From UBA10677 sp045532295 (GTDB taxonomy: Bacteria; Bacillota; Clostridia; Christensenellales; Pumilibacteraceae), in NCBI GenBank assembly GCA_045532295.1, contig JAZSFP010000007.1:289399-353398 (forward strand): DNA of 64,000 nt, written 5' to 3'. Of the stretch, positions 25,401-34,006 are shown piece after piece; position 1 is the stretch's first letter; each line of letters opens with the position of its first letter. The position numbers and the translations under genes are program-made. The notes below the pieces were generated by a model. The model saw only the letters and a program-made list of their open reading frames with translations, made no database searches and was not told the DNA's origin.

Positions 25401-25998
25401 TTTTCTCTTCTAAGATATCAATAATACGAGTAAGATTATCGCGAGTTCTTCCCAACTTTCTTTCAGCGTCTATTTTTCTCGCTTTAAACTTAGAAATACC
25501 TGCCGCCTCTTCAAAAATTTGACGACGGTCTTCGGGCTTTGAAGAAAGAAGTTCGTCAATTCTACCTTGACCGATAATAGAATAACCTTCTCTACCCATT
25601 CCTGCATCACGCAAAAGTTCCACAATGTCCTTTAATCGACATTGCGTACGGTTAAGCGCATATTCACTTTCACCACTTCTATACAGTTTACGCGATATTA
25701 CTACTTCTTCGTAATCAAGGGAAGGGAAAAGTCTTTCTTTATTATCAAACACGAGAGCGACCTCGCAGTAAGACATTGATTTTCTTTTCTCCGTTCCGTT
25801 AAAGATTACGTCTTGCATCGAACTACCACGCAATAATTTTGCGGATTGCTCTCCAAGCACCCATCTAATAGCGTCGGCTACGTTACTCTTACCGCAACCG
25901 TTAGGTCCTACGATACCAGTAATACCTGAGCCAAAGGGTATTTCGTACTTATCGGCAAAAGATTTAAATCCGTATACTTCTATCCTTTTAAATTTCAA
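22408..25998 (-). CDS. smc: Chromosome segregation ATPase SMC
   Basis: SMC forms the long-armed ring that, with ScpA and ScpB, compacts and separates the chromosome. In 1196 residues: Walker A GIVGPNGCGKSNVADAI near residue 30, a coiled-coil arm, a flexible hinge (about 505-680, with the GGTVIVDNLDTAV and GSITGGSKK blocks), the return coil, the signature LSGGEKALTAIAI and Walker B FCLLDEIEAALDD. The start is TTG 25998, with AGAGGAAG 6 bases before it. scpA and scpB are not in the window. Confidence 0.98.
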   Translation of the reverse strand: MKFKRIEVYGFKSFADKYEIPFGSGITGIVGPNGCGKSNVADAIRWVLGEQSAKLLRGSSMQDVIFNGTEKRKSMSYCEVALVFDNKERLFPSLDYEEVVISRKLYRSGESEYALNRTQCRLKDIVELLRDAGMGREGYSIIGQGRIDELLSSKPEDRRQIFEEAAGISKFKARKIDAERKLGRTRDNLTRIIDILEEKNKQLEPLRRQAETAKKWLDMRDRLRHHEINTYIHQYETASQAKAIINTRLQGLVEAIELKQSAYDNAVASYNESMYDLNGLDKKINVLREELLTLTVSIEQQAGDMKVLKERLSTLFEQNKRLSDDNATMLESVADADKGISVNRIEKTKTVAKLDDARALVDEIKSKYVAVVELLTKGENDAQSNKQALLDAMDRLAEIKANMSRLLAERDARKLAIEDIEKRIGALSDELSKDREEFEKIKGELSALSEKKVELTEKLQQFYKRHNELLAIANDTTTKLDKLNEKFYTAESRRKILHEMQQAFDGFNFSVRNLMNDAKKNPEIAKKIEGIVAQIITMDAKFETAVETALGQAMQNIVTKNEDDAKYIIEYLKKMRYGRLTFLPMTSIKPREIEQRYMGALSSKGCFGVASDLVKYDAKYNNIVKGLLGGTVIVDNLDTAVSIARQTGYAFKIVTLDGEVINPSGSITGGSKKNDIANIFSHERELKELVGIVEKLSADIETLNKRKERCADELDSNQEAIKSTQEKIHDIDIEIATKSEARNILQSDIDSSSQAIAELEVDKEKDAKRVAKINADINSVIELEALITSKKQTAKDDEESVKIQADELKARRDELQEKLTSALLSVSELENAVKSITENIERLESDKATLSAKIDANNAEIEQNKANIDTIEKGMKSTEKRDSDADAKRVVEIRSKLTHFDEYKEELQTRVATLDKNRIDLMNELQNLRENKTREEMLLLKVDTDIEQMEIRVREEYNLEYADCLQFKEEGYDVTAGVQESEKLKRSMRALGNVNVDAIEMSQTVAEEYEELDKQKNDLEKAEGDLLKIIAELSEEMLGRFTGQFEQIRANFKKIFKELFNGGTADLEMLDSENPLEAGIEIKAQPPEKKLQSISLLSGGEKALTAIAILFAILKLKPMPFCLLDEIEAALDDANANRFAKYLRRFSEDTQFIVITHRKPTMELADNLYGVTMEEKGISKIVSVKLEEAVKNIDKA

Positions 25999-26032
25999 AG
26001 CAGACTTCCTCTTTGCTAAATTTTACTTATTA

Positions 26033-26062
26033 ATTATATCATATTTACCACTGATTTGTAAA
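26033..26062 (-). promoter_or_regulatory. Promoter of smc-ftsY
   Basis: TTTACA (26062-26057), an 18-base spacer and TATAAT (26038-26033), the latter in an extended TGATATAAT form. It sits between the rnc stop and smc. Confidence 0.65.
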
Positions 26063-26066
26063 GCAA

Positions 26067-26744
26067 TCAGCGATTAATATTGAGCGCTTTAAGCGCCTCT
26101 TCCGCAGCGATTTGCTCAGCCTTTTTCTTGCTCGGCGCTACGCCTCTACCAAGTGGTTTGCCGTGCACTATTACCTCAATTTCAAACCCGTCCAAGCCAT
26201 TGTTATTACCGCTTAAAATTTTATACTCAGGTCGCTCACCGTTATATTTGCGTTGCGTATAAATCTGAAGGAGAGTTTTACTGTCTTGTTTTGATAGTAA
26301 ATTCTTAATATGGTCTTTTACGAAACGACGAGGCGCGTTAAGGCTTTTCCCACTATCAATATACATAGCGGCAAGAATAGACTCAAAAAGGTCCGATTTC
26401 GTCTTTTGAGAACTAACCGCGTCCTTTCTTGCGCCTGAACCTATACGCATATAAGGAAGTAAACCCATATCGTCTACCGCTATTGCAAGGGGTTCGCGAG
26501 AAACGATACGAGCGCGAAGTTGCGTCATTTCACCTTCGTCTTTGTTAAGGTTGAAATACAATTCTTCGGCTACGATAAAGTCCAAAATGCTGTCGCCAAG
26601 AAACTCAAGACGATCATAACTTACTCGCCTTCCCGTGTGTTCATTGAGATAACTTGAGTGGGTAAGAGCGTCAATAAGCAACTGCTTATCGTTAAAGGTA
26701 TACTCAATACGCTCTTCAACCTGTTTAATTTCAATATCAGTCAT
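26067..26744 (-). CDS. rnc: Ribonuclease III
   Basis: RNase III cuts double-stranded RNA, including rRNA precursors. The signature RLEFLGDSILDFIVAEELY holds the catalytic acidic residues near residue 45. The C-terminal half is a double-stranded RNA-binding domain ending APSKKKAEQIAAEEALKAL. From ATG 26744 it is 225 residues and overlaps plsX by 8 bases (ATGACTGA); GTG 26756 is an alternative. The acpP gene usually found upstream of rnc is absent. Confidence 0.97.
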   Translation of the reverse strand: MTDIEIKQVEERIEYTFNDKQLLIDALTHSSYLNEHTGRRVSYDRLEFLGDSILDFIVAEELYFNLNKDEGEMTQLRARIVSREPLAIAVDDMGLLPYMRIGSGARKDAVSSQKTKSDLFESILAAMYIDSGKSLNAPRRFVKDHIKNLLSKQDSKTLLQIYTQRKYNGERPEYKILSGNNNGLDGFEIEVIVHGKPLGRGVAPSKKKAEQIAAEEALKALNINR

Positions 26745-27774
26745 TACTTTCTTCACTCATAAGCGCGCGTACGTCAATATCCGCTATCGCTTTTTTAATT
26801 CTTTCAATCGAATCAAGTTGACTCATTCTAACGATTTGACCGATAGACGCGGTAATAGTCTTTGCTTTAGACGAACCGTGTGATTTAACGAGCACTTTTT
26901 CGATACCGAGGAAAGCCGAGCCACCAACTGCGTGATAGTCCATTGAAGCCTTAAAACGCTCGAAAGTTTTCTTCATAAAGAGCGCGTAACCGATTTTTGC
27001 AGAAAGCGAACTCTTAATTTCCTTAACGAGCAATCCGCTTACCATTTTTGCCGTTCCTTCCACTGATTTTATAAGTACGTTTCCGACAAAACCGTCACAA
27101 ACAAGCACGTCAAACTGACCGGACAAAGCGTCACGAGCCTCCATATTGCCCACAAAGTTAATAGGAAGTTTCTTAAGAAGATTAAATGTTGCGTGAGTAA
27201 GGTCGTTGCCTTTTTTGTCTTCTACACCAACCGAAACGAGCGCAACTCGTGGGTTCTCAATACCCTCCGACTTCATATATTCGCTACCCATAATAGCAAA
27301 TTGAGCAAGGTACTCAGGCTTACAATCCATATTTGCGCCACAGTCAATAACGCACACCTTTCCACCTGTTGAAGTAGGAAGCAACGGACAAAGCGCAGGA
27401 CGAAAAACACCCTTAATTCTGCCGATTTTGAAAATACCACCCGTAAGAACTGCGCCCGTAGAACCGGTTGAAACCATACCGATAACGTCAGGGTTAGTTT
27501 TAACTTCCTCAAAAGCCTTCACAAGCGAAGAGTTCTTCTTTGCTCTAATGGCAACGGTGGGGGATTCGTTATTCGTGATTTGCTCTTTTGCATCAATGAT
27601 TTCTACTCTCGATGCGTCATACTTAAATTTTGCAAGTTCAGTGTTGATAATATCACTGTCGCCAACGAAAACTACGCTAATATCGGGATAAAGTTTAAGC
27701 GCGTCTAAACCGCCTTCAACGATAACGCTTGGACCACGGTCCGCGCCAAAAATATCAAGAACAACTTTCTTCAT
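26737..27774 (-). CDS. plsX: Phosphate acyltransferase PlsX
   Basis: PlsX makes acyl-phosphate from acyl-ACP, the first step of PlsX/PlsY phospholipid synthesis. The 345-residue protein has the family layout: N-terminal VVLDIFGADRGPSVIVEG (a variant of the usual DAMGGDxAP), VSTGSTGAVLTGG, CVIDCGANMDCKPE and VCDGFVGNVLIKS. ATG 27774 has GGAGG 5 bases upstream. That site lies right after a terminator-like hairpin, so plsX expression may be set by readthrough from rpmF. Confidence 0.95.
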   Translation of the reverse strand: MKKVVLDIFGADRGPSVIVEGGLDALKLYPDISVVFVGDSDIINTELAKFKYDASRVEIIDAKEQITNNESPTVAIRAKKNSSLVKAFEEVKTNPDVIGMVSTGSTGAVLTGGIFKIGRIKGVFRPALCPLLPTSTGGKVCVIDCGANMDCKPEYLAQFAIMGSEYMKSEGIENPRVALVSVGVEDKKGNDLTHATFNLLKKLPINFVGNMEARDALSGQFDVLVCDGFVGNVLIKSVEGTAKMVSGLLVKEIKSSLSAKIGYALFMKKTFERFKASMDYHAVGGSAFLGIEKVLVKSHGSSKAKTITASIGQIVRMSQLDSIERIKKAIADIDVRALMSEESND

Positions 27775-27785
27775 AATATCCTCCA

Positions 27786-27819
27786 TAAAAAAACCAGCCC
27801 CGTATTTTGCTTACGGGGC
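27786..27819 (-). terminator. Terminator/attenuator between rpmF and plsX
   Basis: GCCCCGTA, a 7-base loop and TACGGGGC form a perfect 8-bp GC-rich stem followed by a T run. The plsX ribosome-binding site comes 3-8 bases later. Most transcripts should stop here, so rpmF is expected to exceed plsX. Confidence 0.85.
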
Positions 27820-27838
27820 CGATTAAGTCCATAAATCC

Positions 27839-28027
27839 TTATTCTTCGTCTTTCTTAACTTCAACGCTTCTGGTCTTATCATAATATCCGCAAGCCTTGC
27901 ACGCTCTGTGAGCCTGTTTGGGAGCGTGGCACTGGGGGCACTCGCCAACGGTGGGCGCGGATACCTTAAAGTTAGCGTATCTGGAGTTAGTAGCCGCCTT
28001 GGATGTTTTATGTTTTGGTACTGCCAT
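27839..28027 (-). CDS. rpmF: 50S ribosomal protein L32
   Basis: L32 is a 62-residue protein of the large subunit. MAVPKHKTSKAATNSRYAN is characteristic, and four cysteines (CPQC and CKAC) form the zinc ribbon of the C+ type. GGAGG precedes ATG 28027. The rpmF-plsX order is conserved widely. The DUF177 gene often found upstream is not present. Confidence 0.97.
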   Translation of the reverse strand: MAVPKHKTSKAATNSRYANFKVSAPTVGECPQCHAPKQAHRACKACGYYDKTRSVEVKKDEE

Positions 28028-28077
28028 AATAGCACCTCCTATTTTACGAAATATTTGCTACTTTTAATTGCTATATT

Positions 28078-28106
28078 ATTATAAAGAAAATCTTTAAGTT
28101 TGTCAA
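28078..28106 (-). promoter_or_regulatory. Consensus promoter of rpmF-plsX-rnc
   Basis: TTGACA (28106-28101), a 17-base spacer and TATAAT (28083-28078) match all 12 consensus positions. Confidence 0.9.
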
Positions 28107-28107
28107 C

Positions 28108-28150
28108 AAAAAATAGCCCATTTTAGAAAACATTTCCTTATTTTTCTAAA
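28108..28150 (-). terminator. Probable terminator after the ABC exporter operon
   Basis: TTTAGAAAA and TTTTCTAAA form a 9-bp AT-rich stem with an 11-base loop, then a few bases and TTTTTT. It begins 4 bases after the exporter stop. The low GC content makes it less certain. Confidence 0.55.
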
Positions 28151-28153
28151 AAA

Positions 28154-30046
28154 TTATGAAAGTTCAAACATTCCCGTATATAATTCGTAGTATCTTCCTT
28201 GCATTTCAATAAGGGAATCGTGATCTCCCCTCTCGATTATCTCGCCTTTCTCTAAAACCATTATAGCGTTAGAGTTTCTTACCGTGCTTAATCTATGCGC
28301 AATTACGAATACCGTTCTACCCTTCATAAGTTTATCCATACCCTTTTCAACGAGTTTTTCCGTTCTCGTATCTATAGAACTCGTAGCCTCGTCGAGAACG
28401 AGCACGGGAGGATCGGCAACGGCTGCGCGAGCAATGGAAAGAAGTTGTCTTTGACCTTGAGAAAGATTCGCTCCGTCAGCAGTTAGCATAGTGTCGTAAC
28501 CCTGAGGAAGATGTCTTATAAACCCGTCAGCGTTCGCTATCTTACAAGCCTCAATGATTTCTTCGTCAGTCGCGTCAAGTCTACCGTATCTAACGTTATC
28601 ACGCACGGTACCTGTAAAAAGATGCGTATCCTGAAGAACCGTACCAAGCGAACGGCGCAAATCGTCTTTTTTGATTTTTTGAATATTGATGCCGTCGTAC
28701 CTGATTTTACCGCTTTGAATTTCATAAAAACGATTAATTAGGTTCGTTATAGTCGTTTTTCCTGCGCCAGTAGAACCAACGAAGGCTATCTTTTGTCCGG
28801 GATTAGCATACAGAGAAAGGTTTTTAAGTACGATTTTCTCTGGAACATAACCAAAGGTTACGTCTTCAAGTTCAACTTTTCCTTCCATTTTGGTATAAGT
28901 AATCGTACCGTCGCTATGCGGATGTTTCCACGCCCATACACCAGTTTTAACAGGGCTCTCAGTAATTACTCCACTCTCGTCAATCGTGGCATTTACGAGT
29001 TCCACGTAGCCTTCGTCAATTTCACTTGGTTCATCCATCATATTGAAAATACGCTCCGCACCCGCAAGGCCGGAAAGTAACGCGTTCATTTGCTGTGTTA
29101 CTTGCGTAATGGGGTTATAGAATTGACGAATAAGCAAAAGGAATGACATAAGCGCAGGTGCGCCCATAGCAACGTTACCCGTTATTACCAAACACGAACC
29201 GGCTATTGCAATAATGGCGTAAATAATATGCGAAACGTTACCCATAATAGGCATTAAAATGTTCGCGTAGGTATTTGCAGCGCTCGACGCAGAACAAAGT
29301 TCATCATTTAGTTCGTCGAAATGGTCCTTAACTTTATCCTCATGGCAGAATACTTTAACTACTCTTTGCCCGTCAATCATCTCTTCAATATAACCATTCA
29401 CTTCGCCGATTGCTTTTTGCTGACGACGGAAGTTTGCTCCACTTTTCTTAGTTATCGTAGAAAGCAAGAACATAATAAGGAAAGTCATTGCTAAAATAAT
29501 GAGCGTTAACTGCCACGAAAGCATAATCATCGAAGTGAGCGATCCGATAATATTAAATATCGACATCAAAAGTTGAGGGAAAGTTCCACCCATAAGCATA
29601 CGAACGGCGTCAACGTCGTTAGTATAAGTAGACATAAGTTCACCGTGGGTATGCGTATCGAAGTAACGAAGAGGGAGCGTTTGCATATGCGTGAACATAT
29701 CGTCGCGAATTTTCTTGAGCGTATTGCGTGAAATAACCGTCATAATGATATTATAAGCGTACGAGGTTAACGCGCCAAATACGAAGAAAATCCCCATAAC
29801 GACGAGAGGCGGTACTACTTTATCCGCAACTGCGCCCCACTCCGATCCGATATACGGCTTAACGTATTCAGACAAAAATACCGATAAGAACGAGGAACTA
29901 AGAATTGATACGACCGAACTTGCAAGAATAAAGACCGCTACTAACAAAAGCAAAAATTTATACTTGCCCATATAACCAAGAAGCCTTCCGAGAGTCTTTT
30001 TGGTGTTTTTAGGTTTCGCGAATTTCGCGCCTTTAACAGGAGGCAT
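28154..30046 (-). CDS. Heterodimeric ABC exporter subunit with canonical ATP site
   Basis: This is a type IV exporter half: six transmembrane helices (about residues 30-330), then a nucleotide-binding domain. Motifs are Walker A GSTGAGKTTITNL, signature LSQGQRQLLSIARA, Walker B VLVLDEATSSID with the catalytic glutamate, and the H-loop IAHRLST. The 630 residues include a short insert (residues about 365-390) before the nucleotide-binding domain. It overlaps its partner by 14 bases. The substrate is unknown; relatives export drugs, lipids or peptides. Confidence 0.93.
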   Translation of the reverse strand: MPPVKGAKFAKPKNTKKTLGRLLGYMGKYKFLLLLVAVFILASSVVSILSSSFLSVFLSEYVKPYIGSEWGAVADKVVPPLVVMGIFFVFGALTSYAYNIIMTVISRNTLKKIRDDMFTHMQTLPLRYFDTHTHGELMSTYTNDVDAVRMLMGGTFPQLLMSIFNIIGSLTSMIMLSWQLTLIILAMTFLIMFLLSTITKKSGANFRRQQKAIGEVNGYIEEMIDGQRVVKVFCHEDKVKDHFDELNDELCSASSAANTYANILMPIMGNVSHIIYAIIAIAGSCLVITGNVAMGAPALMSFLLLIRQFYNPITQVTQQMNALLSGLAGAERIFNMMDEPSEIDEGYVELVNATIDESGVITESPVKTGVWAWKHPHSDGTITYTKMEGKVELEDVTFGYVPEKIVLKNLSLYANPGQKIAFVGSTGAGKTTITNLINRFYEIQSGKIRYDGINIQKIKKDDLRRSLGTVLQDTHLFTGTVRDNVRYGRLDATDEEIIEACKIANADGFIRHLPQGYDTMLTADGANLSQGQRQLLSIARAAVADPPVLVLDEATSSIDTRTEKLVEKGMDKLMKGRTVFVIAHRLSTVRNSNAIMVLEKGEIIERGDHDSLIEMQGRYYELYTGMFELS

Positions 30047-31781
30047 TAGCGTCCACCTCCTTATCTTTATTTTGAGAATAATATACCTCTTGATAAATTG
30101 TATTGTTTTTCAAGAGTTCTTCGTGCGTACCTATTCCGTCAATTCTTCCGTCGTCAAGTACGATAATCTTGTCAGTATCTTGAACGGAACTAATGCGCTG
30201 AGCGATAATAATCGTCGTAATGTGTCCAAGATTATTCTTAAAAGCGCCTCTAATTTTAGCGTCCGTTGCGGTATCAACTGCGCTCGTAGAGTCATCAAGG
30301 ATAATAATTTTAGGCTTTTTAAGTAATGCTCTTGCTATACAAAGTCTTTGTTTTTGTCCTCCGGAAACGTTAACTCCACCTTGACCAAGGTCGGTTTCGT
30401 AACCTTTCGGGAAAGACATAATAAAGTCGTGCGCTTGAGCGGATTTTGCCGCCTCGATAATTTCCTCTTCAGTTGCGTTCTCGTTTCCCCAGCGAAGATT
30501 TTCAATTATAGTCCCCGAGAACAGAACGTTCTTCTGTAAAACCATTGCCACGGAATCACGTAACGCTTTAAGCGTATAATCCTTAACGCAACGACCACCC
30601 ACGATTACTTGACCGCTTTGAACGTCGTAAAGGCGAGGGATAAGTTGAACTAACGAGGATTTTGCCGAACCAGTTCCACCTATTATTCCCACTGTTTCAC
30701 CCGATTCTATGCGTAAATCTAAATTATCAAAGAGTAGATTATCCATACTTTTTGAATAACTAAAACATACGTCCTTAAATTCTACACTACCATCTTGGGG
30801 AACGAGATTTTTATCAGCATCCTTGTCGTCGATGTCTATCACTTCTTCAAGCACTTCGATAATTCTATTTACCGACGCTTTTGATATAACTAACTGTATA
30901 CCAGAAAAAGCAATCATCATTAACGACATAAGAATTTGAGTAACGTAAGTCATAAAACTTAAGATTTCGCCCTCTTGCATACCGTCAACGATCATAAACC
31001 GCGCGCCAAAAAGGTATATTGCAAGCATACAACCGTACATTACGATCTGCATAATCGGGCCATTGAGAGCCATTAAACTTTCCGCTTTAAACTGAGTTTT
31101 ACTTACTGCGTCAGTACACTTTTTGAACTTTTCTTCCTCATAATCCTCTCTAACGAAGGATTTTACCGTTCTAATGGAGGTGAGGTTTTCTTGCACGTCA
31201 GCGTTAAGATCGTCGTAACGATGCAACATTTCCTTAAAACGAGGGTGTGCTTTTGAAAAAATCAAAATTAAAGAAATTAAAAGAATAGGGATTGCCACTG
31301 CGAAAACGAGCGAGAGCGGTCCATTAAGATTTATCGCCATAATAAGCGCAAAAATAAACATTCCAGGCGCTCTAATGCAACTGCGAATAATCGTCATAAA
31401 AGCGTTTTGCAAGTTAGTGACGTCAGTAGTAAGACGAGTTACGAGCGATGCGGTGGAATATTTGTCGACGTTATAGAAAGAAAAATCCTGAATTTTATCA
31501 AACAGTTTTTTTCTTACCCCTTTAGCAAAACCAGTTCCTGCGATTGCGGTATATTTACCGCACATTGCTCCTCCAAACAAAGAGAATAACGACATAAGTA
31601 TCATAATGATACCCCAAACGATGCAGTACTGAATATCGCCGTTCTTTATGCCGATATCGATTATATTCGCCATAACTATGGGGATTAAAACCTCCATAGT
31701 TACTTCGATTATCATTAGGAGGGGCGCAAGAATTGCGTATTTTTTGTATTCGCCTATACACGGCAATAGATGTTTAAGCAT
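30033..31781 (-). CDS. Heterodimeric ABC exporter subunit with degenerate Walker B
   Basis: This is the partner half-transporter, 582 residues: a six-helix domain, then a nucleotide-binding domain with Walker A GGTGSAKSSL, signature VSGGQKQRLCIARA and Walker B IIILDDSTSAVD. The catalytic glutamate is replaced by aspartate (DD). This is the known pattern of asymmetric exporters such as TM287/288 and BmrCD, where one ATP site is weak. Here the usual glycine before the Walker A lysine is also alanine. It is the first gene of the operon, behind a near-consensus promoter. Confidence 0.93.
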   Translation of the reverse strand: MLKHLLPCIGEYKKYAILAPLLMIIEVTMEVLIPIVMANIIDIGIKNGDIQYCIVWGIIMILMSLFSLFGGAMCGKYTAIAGTGFAKGVRKKLFDKIQDFSFYNVDKYSTASLVTRLTTDVTNLQNAFMTIIRSCIRAPGMFIFALIMAINLNGPLSLVFAVAIPILLISLILIFSKAHPRFKEMLHRYDDLNADVQENLTSIRTVKSFVREDYEEEKFKKCTDAVSKTQFKAESLMALNGPIMQIVMYGCMLAIYLFGARFMIVDGMQEGEILSFMTYVTQILMSLMMIAFSGIQLVISKASVNRIIEVLEEVIDIDDKDADKNLVPQDGSVEFKDVCFSYSKSMDNLLFDNLDLRIESGETVGIIGGTGSAKSSLVQLIPRLYDVQSGQVIVGGRCVKDYTLKALRDSVAMVLQKNVLFSGTIIENLRWGNENATEEEIIEAAKSAQAHDFIMSFPKGYETDLGQGGVNVSGGQKQRLCIARALLKKPKIIILDDSTSAVDTATDAKIRGAFKNNLGHITTIIIAQRISSVQDTDKIIVLDDGRIDGIGTHEELLKNNTIYQEVYYSQNKDKEVDANASC

Positions 31782-31806
31782 TCTGTACCTCCGATTTTCT
31801 TCATAA

Positions 31807-31835
31807 ATTATACTACTATTAAAAATTTAAGTCAA
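31807..31835 (-). promoter_or_regulatory. Promoter of the ABC exporter operon
   Basis: TTGACT (31835-31830), a 17-base spacer and TATAAT (31812-31807), 11 of 12 consensus positions. It lies between the comEC stop and the exporter. Confidence 0.85.
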
Positions 31836-31846
31836 ATACTGAACAG

Positions 31847-33985
31847 TCAATAATTAATAATTTCACCTAATTTTAACATTAATCCCACAGAATTTTTGTC
31901 GATTACAAATTGACTTTCAGGCATTTCGTTTAAATAGGTGTTTTCATAATTAGTCAGGTATATTCTTTTAGTATAAGTTCCGCCGTAAACGTACGCTCTA
32001 ATTACGGAATAATTATTGATAACGCTTACTGGAATTTTTGAGGTATTTTGACCATAACTCGTAAACAGTACGCTTATATCATTTTCACCATAACCGTATC
32101 CGTAATAATCGTCTTCATAAACTACTGGTGTAAAACCAAAAACCGATTGCCTGTCGTCAATTAAATTAAACGATATTCCGCTTTTTGCTAAAGATTGAAG
32201 AGCGTCGTAAGAAGAATATTTTGAACAGTATACGGAAGTTACGCCGTACTTCTTATGTATATTAACGATACCCTCGACGGTTTCCTCGTTTAGCGAATGT
32301 ACTAATACCGCCTTAATATTCCGTTCTCTCATTTTTGATAAAAGCGAATTAATTTTATTGCTTTGCTTGCAGTCGCCCACTATTACTACGCCGTCGTCAA
32401 CGCGAACGACCGAGGTTACAGACTTGTACTCTGCTATCATATTTACGGTATAGTCTGGATACGTTCTAAAATTAGCAAAAATTATAGGAATAACGAGCAA
32501 CACTATTAAAACAATGCTTACTACCGTTTTGCCTTTGGGTAACATAAAGAACCGACTTATAAGGAACAGTAGCGCGTACGCAAGATAGAAAAACGACGGC
32601 GCGTAAATTATAAATTTAGCAAACGGAATAAACGCTATAAGGTTCGCAATAGTATCAACGAGCGCAAGCAGAATTCCTGAAATAGATAATAAAAAGCCCA
32701 TAAATGGCAATATTAGCGCAATAATTAGCGTTAACATTATAAGCGTAAAACTAAGCGACACGATAGGAATAACGACAAGGTTCGTTAAGATAGAAAAAGT
32801 ATTGAAAGTATTGAAAACGATTAGCGTTATTGGAGTTATACCTATTTGAGCAGAGATAGATATTGCAAGCGCAGGCGCAAGAAACTTTGGTAAAAACATA
32901 GAAAAGAACTTTTCAATAGCGTCCTTAAATAGAATTATACCAAATACCGCAGTAATACTCATTAGAAAGCCAACGTCAAAAAGGTATAGTGGGCTAACGC
33001 AAAGTATGCTTGTAAACGCAAACGAAAGCGTACTAAGCATATCTTTTCGCTCGCCAAAAATTTCAGCAACGATTCCTATTACGCACATTATGCTTGCTCT
33101 TATTGCTGACGCTGAAAAGAAAGATAGCGAGCAGTAGAAAACGAGAATAACTACGCTAACGATAAGTCTAAGGATTTTGCTTGCTTTAAGTTTGTTGAGT
33201 AGCCAGTTGATTATAGCAACCAAAAAGCCGATATGTAGACCGGATACTGCAAGAATATGACCTATACCCACTGCTGAATACATATCAATGGTATCGTCTT
33301 CTATCGTTCCTTTATCGCCCGTAATCATACCCATAGCCAAACTTCCGTATTCACCCATATTGTCGTTTAGCGTTTGTGATATACTATTCCTTAATGCGTC
33401 TAAAAAATTAGAGCGGTCCTCAAGAAAAGTGAGCGAATTTTCACTAACGGTAGTAGAATATCGAATATTTTCACGATAATAATTTGCTTGTGGTTGATCT
33501 CCTATCAACTCGTTAAAGAAGATTTCAGATGATATAAACGAAATAGCGTCGCCAGAAGATAGAAAGATTAGATTAAAATTATCATCGGGGTTTATCCTAA
33601 CCGACATACGACCTTTAATTTGCTTACCGTTAGCAGTAAGTTCGCCAAGAAGATAACGAGGCAAACCGTTACCGTCGTTATAAATTCGTTCAATCTTACC
33701 CTCAATTTTGTATTCTTCACCCGCTTGAATTTCACATTTCCAGTCGTTGGTCGTACAAAACAAATTAACTATTATAATTATCGCAACGATTGAAGAAAGG
33801 AAAAAACCTATGGATTTTACTGCGTCTTTTGCAAAGATAAAGATAACTCCACCTGCAAGCGTTATAGCAATAACTATTGAAAGTATTATTCCACTTACAT
33901 CGGGAAATAAAAAAGTAGAGAGTATTACAACGATAGCGCAAATCGCTGTTAACAGAAATGCCCTAAAGTTAAATACTCTCCACAT
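31847..33985 (-). CDS. comEC: ComEC/Rec2-family competence channel with degenerate C-terminal domain
   Basis: ComEC is the membrane channel that takes up single-stranded DNA. In 712 residues: two or three N-terminal helices, an OB-like extracellular domain (about 75-160), then the competence domain with GIGHILAVSGLHIGFL near residue 245 and about ten helices to residue 510. The C-terminal 200 residues hold the place of the metallo-beta-lactamase-like domain, but the HxHxDH metal motif is replaced by VHSLNEETVEGI. It is the last gene after glyA, 21 bases downstream, with a GGAG site. Confidence 0.92.
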   Translation of the reverse strand: MWRVFNFRAFLLTAICAIVVILSTFLFPDVSGIILSIVIAITLAGGVIFIFAKDAVKSIGFFLSSIVAIIIIVNLFCTTNDWKCEIQAGEEYKIEGKIERIYNDGNGLPRYLLGELTANGKQIKGRMSVRINPDDNFNLIFLSSGDAISFISSEIFFNELIGDQPQANYYRENIRYSTTVSENSLTFLEDRSNFLDALRNSISQTLNDNMGEYGSLAMGMITGDKGTIEDDTIDMYSAVGIGHILAVSGLHIGFLVAIINWLLNKLKASKILRLIVSVVILVFYCSLSFFSASAIRASIMCVIGIVAEIFGERKDMLSTLSFAFTSILCVSPLYLFDVGFLMSITAVFGIILFKDAIEKFFSMFLPKFLAPALAISISAQIGITPITLIVFNTFNTFSILTNLVVIPIVSLSFTLIMLTLIIALILPFMGFLLSISGILLALVDTIANLIAFIPFAKFIIYAPSFFYLAYALLFLISRFFMLPKGKTVVSIVLIVLLVIPIIFANFRTYPDYTVNMIAEYKSVTSVVRVDDGVVIVGDCKQSNKINSLLSKMRERNIKAVLVHSLNEETVEGIVNIHKKYGVTSVYCSKYSSYDALQSLAKSGISFNLIDDRQSVFGFTPVVYEDDYYGYGYGENDISVLFTSYGQNTSKIPVSVINNYSVIRAYVYGGTYTKRIYLTNYENTYLNEMPESQFVIDKNSVGLMLKLGEIINY

Positions 33986-34006
33986 AATATTTTAATTCTC
34001 CAAATT

